The notes below the pieces were generated by a model. It was not told the DNA's origin, did not search any database, and saw nothing but the letters and a program-made list of their open reading frames with translations. From assembly GCF_029931775.1 (NCBI RefSeq), contig NC_079325.1, positions 37,364,673 to 37,428,672 of the forward strand: DNA of 64,000 bases. The letters are read 5' to 3'. This document shows, piece after piece, positions 25,301-34,300 of this stretch (position 1 is its first letter; each line of letters opens with the position of its first letter). Source of the DNA: Euleptes europaea. Its lineage: Eukaryota; Chordata; Lepidosauria; Squamata; Sphaerodactylidae. Both the position numbers and the translations under genes were made by a program.

Positions 25301-28300
25301 TTTCAGCCAAACATTAGCTTCTAAAGTCCCCAACCGTAATACAAATTAACACACATTTATTTTAAAAAAAAACCACAGCGATTCACGTACCAGATTAACA
25401 AGATGACACATGGGAGCCAACATAGTTAAGAGCAGAGGACTCTAATCTAGAGAACCGGGTTTGATTCCTTCACATGCAGCCTGCTGTGTGACCCTGAGCT
25501 AGTCACAGTTCTATCAGAATTCTCTCAGCCCCACCGGCCTCACAAGGTGCCTGTTGTGAGGGGGAAGGGAAGGTGATTGTAAGCCGCTTTGAGACTCCTT
25601 TTGGTAGAGAAAAGCGGGGTATAAAAAACAATTATTCTTCTACACGCTCAGGGAGACTCTCATTGTGGTCTTGGGCCAGGCAGCATGGAAGGATGCTTGA
25701 CTGCTGCCTTTCCTCCTCCTGGCCTCGCTTATAGCCGTTGGTGTCTTAGCTGAATTGGGATCTAGGTACGATGGAGCTGTTGCCTCTTTAGCTGGGGCGA
25801 GTGCTTTTCAGTGTTGGCTCCGTCTGCCTTTGTGACTGCCTTCATGACTTCCTCTCCCCAGGACAGTTTGACAAGATGAAGTCACCCTTTGAATGGGACA
25901 TTGTCACGCGAGGCTTGGTTGCCATGACGATTGAAGGCTTTGTGGGCTTTTTCATTACGATCATGTGCCAGTATAATTTCTTCCGGAAACCACAGTGAGT
26001 ACCCAGTGGGGTGTGAAACCCCTGCTGTAAGACTTGGGGTGGTGTGTGAGTCTGTGTCCTTGGCCTTCAGGCTATAGGCTTTGTCTTCCATAGCCTATGT
26101 CTTCAGAGGCAGCATGGTGTAGTGGTTAAGAGTGGCAGTTTAGAGCGGTGGACTCTAATCTGGAGAACCGGGTTTGATTCCCCACTCCTCCACATGAGCG
26201 ACGGATACTAATCTGGTGAACTGGGTTGGTTTCCCCACTCCTACCCCTGAAGCCAGCTGGGTGACCTTGGGCTAGTCACAGCTCTTAGAGCTCTCTCAGC
26301 CTCACCTACCTCACGGGGTGTCTGTTGTGGGGAGGGGAAGGAAAGGTGATTGTACGCCCAGAGCCTCTCTCCATTTCCTTTTTCTCTCCCTGCACCAGGC
26401 GTCTTCCTGTGTCCACCAAGCCTGTCGAGGATGACGTGGATGTTGCAAATGAGCGGCATCGTGTGTTGCGTGGAGATGCTGACAATGACATGCTCAAGAT
26501 TGAGAACCTTACTAAGGTAAAGGCACTTTTACTTGGCGGGGGATGGAGCTACTGGTGTGTGAGTTAGGGGAAAGAGAGGTTCCTGGCAGGTGAGGAAGCC
26601 GACAAATCACCAGCCAGGAAAAGGAGTTCCTTTGCAAATTCAGCAGTAGCCCGATGTGTATGATGCAAGCCAGGAAATTGTTCACTTGGCTCTACTTGTA
26701 TGTCATTCCCTTGTTGTGTGCCAGGTGTACAAATCCCGCAAAATTGGGCGCATACTTGCTGTGGACCGCCTGTGTGTGGGCGTCAGACCAGGGGAATGCT
26801 TTGGCCTGCTGGGCGTCAACGGAGCTGGGAAGACAACCACCTTCAAGATGCTGACAGGGGATGAGAGCACAACCGGTGGGGAAGCCTTTGTCAATGGGCA
26901 CAGGTACATCCATATGCGGGCTTGGTGTTTATTTTTGAATGGCAGCCCCTGTTTTCCAGGGGCCTGGGCAGAAAGTGGTAACTCTTATGTATAAGGCTGA
27001 AAAGTAGTATCGCTTTATACCTCAGAATACCATATGCTGGGGATAAACAACAGGAGAGAACTGTTGCCTTCATGCCCTACTTTCGGGCTTCTTTTAAAAA
27101 AAAAGATTTATTTAAAAAAATTCAATGAACACATTTTATGTACAACAACCTCATATACAAAACTATACCAAAACCATTGGCGTAGGCTCATACAATCAAC
27201 TAATGCGTAACAAAATGTATAGGGTGTGAAAATCCCTATTTATACTACCACGGTAATTCCAAGTTTACTTTCATGGCAAATCTACCTTTCATGACCGTAT
27301 CTATTTAATAAAAGGAAACATCCTCTAATGTAGATGTGACATCTCCGTCCTTTTAAAAATATGCAGATATGGCGCAGAGTGGTAAGCTGCAGTACTGCAG
27401 TCAAAAGCTCTGCTCACAACCTGAGTTCGATCCCAGCGGAAGTTGGTTTCAAGTAGCCATCTCAAGGTTGACTCAGCCTTCCATCCTTCCAAGGTTGGTA
27501 AAATGAGTACCCAGCTTGCTGGGGGTAAAGGGAAGATGACTGGAGAAGGCACTGGCAAACCACCCCGTAAAAAAAACAAAGTCTGCCTAGGAAACGTCGG
27601 GATGTGATGTCACCCCATGGGTCAGGAATGACCCAGTGTTTGCACAGGGGACCTTTACCTTTTTTTAACATCTCCTTCCTTTTAAAAAATATGCAGATAG
27701 TTGTGATAAGTTCTTAGAGGCTCAGCTTTTAGCCTGAGGAGATGGTTTCGGTGTTGACTCACACCGATGCTTCTGTGGCTAGCCACTGTTAGAAACAAGA
27801 TGCTGGAACAGATGGATCCGCCATAGTCAAATCCAGCAAAGCTCTTCTGAGTTAGGGCCACATTTTCTCCCCAAAAGGTATAATCTTCCATAAGGAACAG
27901 CCTGCTCAGCCATCATGTAATTCTGGAAACTGGTGGAAATTATGCCTTTTCAGTTTCTATGCAGGTGTTTGATGTAGTTTGGTTTTCTCGCCTCATTTCT
28001 TGCACTTTGTACCTTTCTCCTTTCATTTCTGTAACTGCAAATCTCCCCACCCCTTCCTCTGTTTCTGCAGCATCTTGAAGGAGCTTCTCCAGGTGCAACA
28101 GAGCTTGGGCTACTGTCCACAGTTTGACGCGCTTTTTGATGAGTTGACTGCCCAAGAGCACCTGGAGCTGTATACCCGGCTGCGAGGCATCCCCTGGAAG
28201 GATGAGGAACGGGTAAGCCAGCAGCACAGTAAGGGCATGTGACGCTGCCTTGAGCTGTTTATCTACCAGCTTATTTTTTTCCCCTTTCCTTTAGAAAGAC

Positions 28301-31300
28301 TGGGGGGGGGGAGTTAAAATGCAAATATATTACAGGAGACAAGCTTGTGTCTTCACATCCAGATCATGAGGTAACCACTCAGATTGCCCTTCCTTGCAGC
28401 ATTTTATAAAGCCCCATGGCGCAGAGTGGTAAGCTGCAGTACTGCAGTCCAAGCTCTGCTCACTACCTGAGTTCAATCCCGACAGAAGTCGGTTTCAGGT
28501 AGCCGGCTCAAGGTTGACTCAGCCTTCCATTCTTCTGAGGTCAGTCAAATGAGTACCCAGCTTGCTGGGGGTAAAGGGAAGATAACTGGGGAAGGCACTG
28601 GCAAACCACCCTGTAAACAAGAGTCTGCCTAGTAAATGTCAGGATGAGACGTCACCCCATGACCTGGTGCTTGCACTACCTTTACCTTTTTACAGCAGTT
28701 TATAGCAATGTAAGATAGAGATATAAATATAATAACACGTGCTGATCTTAGCAAGGTCTGAGTGCAGGCAGAGTGGATGGATGTATGGTTGTAGCTTTCC
28801 ACTGGCCTCATGCAAGATGGGTGGTAGCTCGAAGGGGGGGGGGGTGAGTCTTTCAGCTGGAGCTGGATCCAGGTATGCAGAAGGGGTATTTTGCAACTCT
28901 CTGTAAATCCAAGCTGCAGCTGTTTTTCAAGGTGGTTTTAACTAATAGATTTAGAATTAGACAGCTCAGATTTATGAATCAAGGAGCTTCTAAGGGGGAA
29001 AGGAAAGGTTCCAATTCAGACAACTTGACAATCAAGGAAGGTAGTGTGTATATGTGCACGCATGGCCAGAAGATCATGTAATGAAAATTAACACATTTCA
29101 GTTCCTGATAATATTTGCTGCAAGTATCATCATCATCAAGTCTTTATTGCATTAGCCAAAAAAAGCCATAGCAATAATACATAAGGTAAAATTTTCACCA
29201 AAATAAAAGAAATAACATTAAAAATAGTAACATAATTTAACATAACTTAAAGAATTAAACATTTCCCATAAAATATTAAAATGCAAATACAGATTCATCA
29301 TTAAAATATATATCTAATAATAGGAAGGAAAGATCATACAATCCAGAGACAAATAGAAGAAGAAGAGTTGGTTTTTATATGCCGACTTTCTCTACCACTT
29401 AAGGCAGAATCAAACCGGCTTACAATCGCCTTCCCTTTTCCTCCCCACAGCAGACACCCTGTGAGGTTGTGGGGCTGAGAGAGTCTGACTAGCCCAAGGT
29501 CACCCAGCTGGCTTCATGTGTAGGAGTGGGGAAACAAATCCAGTTCACCAGATTAGCCTCCGCCGCTCATGTGGAGGAGTGGGGAATCAAACTGGGTTTC
29601 CTAGATCAGAGTCCACCACTCCAAACCACCACTCTTAACTACAACAAAACCCGCTGGCTAGAAGATGACAAGTGACCCAGAGTAGAGCAGTTAGTGGCAG
29701 TACCACCGGTGAAGTAAAATAATGGACCCATATTATTGATCGTGGCTACGGAGTTGCTTGTGGTGGCTTTTTTGGATTAAACAGATACTGAAAACGTTTG
29801 TGTTGATGTCCTCTGCTTTTCTCAGGTGGTGAAATGGGCACTGAAGAAGCTAGAACTAACCAAATATGCAAACAAACCTGCTAGCACCTACAGCGGTGGC
29901 AACAAGAGAAAGCTGTCCACAGCCATTGCCCTCATTGGCTATCCAGCCTTCATTTTCTTGGTGAGGGACAGAGATATGGGCCAGGTGCCTGGCACAGCTC
30001 CATGGGTGTGCCCTTCGAAATGTTTCCTTTTAATTTGGTGTTGGTGTTTTCAGAAAAGGCATGACTGTTGTTATCCTGAAATTTTGGGAGTACTGATACA
30101 ATTTCAGGACTCTGTTTTGGGTACTTTGGGAGGGGGTCAGGGATACAAGGCATCGGTAGGCAGAGGCTGGGTCTACCACCACTGTTTTCAGTTGGTGGTA
30201 CACTTTTGTCTCTCACCGGAGGCCAGGTCTACTGCCCATTGAAAGCAGTGGTGACTGACCTGGCATTCAGACCAAGATTCCAGGTCTACTCTGAGGCTAA
30301 AATTACCCAATCTTGAAATTTTAGGATGTACCTTTTTTAAAAAATCTGGGGTTTTGGGATTGCCATTTGCCATGTCAGATATCCCTGAGCTAAACAAGCC
30401 AGCAAATTTTGGACATAATTTCACCTTGGAAATATCTGAATGCACATGTCCGCACAGCCCTTAGTGACTATCAAGCAGGACTGATGCTTCAATAGTGTGT
30501 TGTACTGCTGTGCTCTGTTCCTAGTTATGGCTACAGTCCTATGCTGTGTCTTCATATGTGTCCCGAATCCAGTTGTACTATGGTAGCACTTAATGACAGA
30601 ACCAAAGCATCACAACACCAAAAAAGAGGCAAACTAAATGTGTGTGTGGGAGTTCCTATTCACAGAGGAAGCATTTTTAAAAAGCAGTACAAGGTTTCCA
30701 ATCAAAAAAACATATATCTGTGCAAATCTGCCATAAGTGATCTAGGGAGCAGGTTTTCCTAGATCCCTTCCACCCTACAAATGCATATTTTAGGACCCAT
30801 AGCCCCTGGCTCAGGCTTTGTTGGAATCAGTATCAGTGATGGAAATCTTGGAGATACTAGTCTGGGAGAGGCTAATTCTTTGCCCCTTTCCTGGCAGGAC
30901 GAGCCAACTACTGGTATGGACCCCAAAGCGAGGCGTTTTCTGTGGAACCTCATCTTGGACATCATCAAAACTGGCCGTTCAGTGGTGCTGACATCGCACA
31001 GGTTGGGGGTGCCCTGTTCCTACTGTCTGAGGGGTGGTGGGGAGGGAACTGTTGAAGCCGCGAAACAGATTAATGAATAGGAGCATGGGCTTAGCTGTTC
31101 CAACTAGAAGACTAAATGTGTGACTTGAGCCCAGGGGGATCTACCCAGCCGGTTCCCGGCTGATGCCTTCATTTCCATTTCCCTCAGCATGGAAGAATGT
31201 GAGGCCCTCTGCACTCGTCTGGCGATAATGGTGAACGGACGCCTGAAATGTCTTGGCAGCATCCAGCACCTGAAAAACAGGTATTTGAGAGGATGACAAA

Positions 31301-34300
31301 GGAGGGGGAAGAGAGGCCCTTCCAGACCTGCAGGTTCTGCTCAGAGCTGCATTGATACTTAGTGGGTGAGCAAGGATCCTATCATCTCACTGCCTTGTAG
31401 AACAGGAGCAGAAGAAGAAGAGTTGGTTTTTATATGCCGACTTTCTCCACCACTTAAAGCTCTCAGAGCCAGTTTGAGTCTTCCTTAAGAGAACTGTGAC
31501 TAGCCCAAGGTCACCCAGCTGGCTTCATGTGTAGGAGTGGGGAAACAAATCCAATTCACCAGACTAGCGTCCACCACTCATGCAGAGGAGTGGGGAATCA
31601 AACCTGGTTCTCCAGATCAGAGTCCATCGCTCTTAACCACTACATCAATCTGGCTCTCAAGGCTCCTGTGGTTGTGCTTCCTGTGAGTCTCTGTTTTACT
31701 GGACGCAGCACATTTGCTGAAGCATCCAAGGCTTCTGTGAAGGCCGGCAACCACAATGCCACAAATTGGATCCTCCAGCCACCTTCTTGGCATCTGAAAA
31801 ATAAAGCGAGGTTGGTGGGGAAATTGAAGTGTGAAAGCCACATGGTGTTTGCAGTCAGTAGGCACTGCCACTTGTCAACAGTAGCATTGCCTTGCAGAAA
31901 ACTCTAGAGGTCTTTGGGCACGTTTAGCCTTGATCTGGAGCACTCCAAAAAGTCTGGAGTCTGTTCTGAAAAGAATCTTCCTAAAAAATGGACCTCCAGT
32001 TAGTAAGTTAAGGAGCAGATGCAGAAAATTGCAGTAATGTATAAGTATAACTTAAATTGTGCTGCTAAGACAAGGCAAAAGAAGAGGCTTTGTACTAAGT
32101 TGGTTACCCTTTCTTAATGAGCAATTAATGAGCAATGAATATACGTCCTCCTGGGATACACACACGTACCCTTTCTTTATGATATGATTGCAACATGCCT
32201 TTTGTTTACTGATTATGCTTCTAAAATTTGTTGTAATTGTAAAAACAAAACCAGGGCAGATTCATAGGAGGGTGTTCTGTGTTTTCGTGGGGGGTGGGGA
32301 TGTAAGTGGCAGAATTGGATCCTTGACTGACTTTCTTCATGCTGGCCAGGTTTGGGGATGGATACATGATCACAGTGCGGACCAAATCCAGCCTGAACGT
32401 CAAGGAGGTGGTGCGATTCTTCAACAGGAACTTCCCAGAGGCTATCCTCAAGGTGAGGCTTATTCCAGCAAGAGAGGCTTCACTTCCTGCCCAGCCTCTA
32501 CCTTAAAGCCCAGTTGTAGGCTGTTGTGAGGATAAAATTGGGAAGGGAGGAGGAGAACCCCGTAAGTTTCTTGGCGGATGCGATAAATATGAAGTACATG
32601 CTTCTCTTTTGCTAATGTGAAGATGCAGGTGTGGAAGGTAACGTAATGAATAGTTTTATTTGCAAAATTTTGTCGAAGGCTTTCACGGTCAGAGTTCATT
32701 GGTTCTTGTAGGTTATCCGGGCTGTGTGACCGTGGTCTTGGTATTTTCTTTCCTGACGTTTCGCCAGCAGCTGTGGCAGGCATTTTCAGAGGAGTAACAC
32801 TGAAGGACAGTGTCTCTTAGTGTCAAGTGTGTAGGAAGAGTAATATATAGTTAGAAGGGGGTTAGGTTTGAGCTGAATCATTGTCCTGCAAAGTATTAAA
32901 GGTCTGCATCGCAGTAGAAAAGTTAAAGAACAAAGTAGATGTGCTTTCTTGTTCCGAAGTGTTTCCAATCTCCGGGTCTGTTGAATTATTTTCTCCCCGT
33001 AGAGGCGTTCAAAATATTGTCGAATATTTTTATTTGCATTTAGCCAAAGGCCATTACGAACATGTCAACAATATCACTGATACATAATAAAAGGAAATAA
33101 GAGGTTAATAAAATGCTGGATTGATAATAAATATACATAATAAACTATGCCAAATTGATGCATACAAAGAAATAAGAACTAAAATTTGCAGTGGTGTCCC
33201 AATTGGCCAATGGGACCTAGCAACGATTAAAATCAACTCGAAGGATCAGCTTTCTTAGCAACCATATTGGACCTTATTTTCTTTGCCGCCAGAGCATACA
33301 GGGAAGTCCAATAAGAAACAAACCCATTGGTGTCTTTTAACAAAAATACTAATTTCTCAGCACTAGGACAAGTGTTTAGGCCAGAAACCAAGAAGTTTAG
33401 CCCTGGGTTCTATGTTTAGAGGGCATTCAAATAAGTAGTGGTAAAAGCCCTCCAGAGCAGACATTCCACAGATGCTAAAACGTTGATCTTTTGGAATTTG
33501 GCCATAATGCCCAGTCAATACAGCCATTGGCATTGTTTGAAACCGTAGGGATGTAAAAGCTGTTCTAAGCTTTGGATTTGGTATATTGGCGAGTGGAAGG
33601 TAACGAGAAAAGTTGAGCAGGATCCCTTGTGCCACTGACATTTCCCTTCCTCTTCCCACTCTCCCAGGAAAGGCATCACACAAAGGTACAGTACCAGCTC
33701 AAGTCCGAGCAGATCTCCCTAGCCCAAGTGTTCAGCAAGATGGAGCAGGTGGTGGAGGTCCTGGGCATTGAAGATTATTCCGTCAGCCAAACCACGCTGG
33801 ACAACGTAAGTATGGAGGAGGGTCAGGGAGGTTCCTTGAGGCAAGGGGCTCTCTGGCTGGGTTGTAAGTTTTAGTTTCCGCACTTGGAGGGCAGGCCTGG
33901 GAAGGACCTCTGCCCCAAATCCTGGAGACAGATCAGTGGTCCTGAAACTGACTTCCTGATCCTTTTGTTTCCCTCTGATCCCCTCCACCCACCCCTCCCA
34001 GGTGTTTGTGAACTTTGCCAAGAAGCAGAGCGATAACCTGGAACAGCAGGAGACCAGCCCGGCCTGTTCTGTGGAGTCTCCGTTGCAACGCTTGCTGAAC
34101 CTCTTGCGCCCCCGGGCTGCCCCGACTGAACTACGGGCCCTAGTGGTGGAGGAGCCCGAGGACCTGGAAACGGACGATGAGGGACTGATCAGCTTTGAGG
34201 AAGAGCGGGTGAGCAGGGGTGAAAGCAAGCTTGTGGGGAGGGGAAAGTGTGTATAGTGGACCTGTGCTTTTCCAGGGAGGCAAGAAACCACTTGGGTTGG

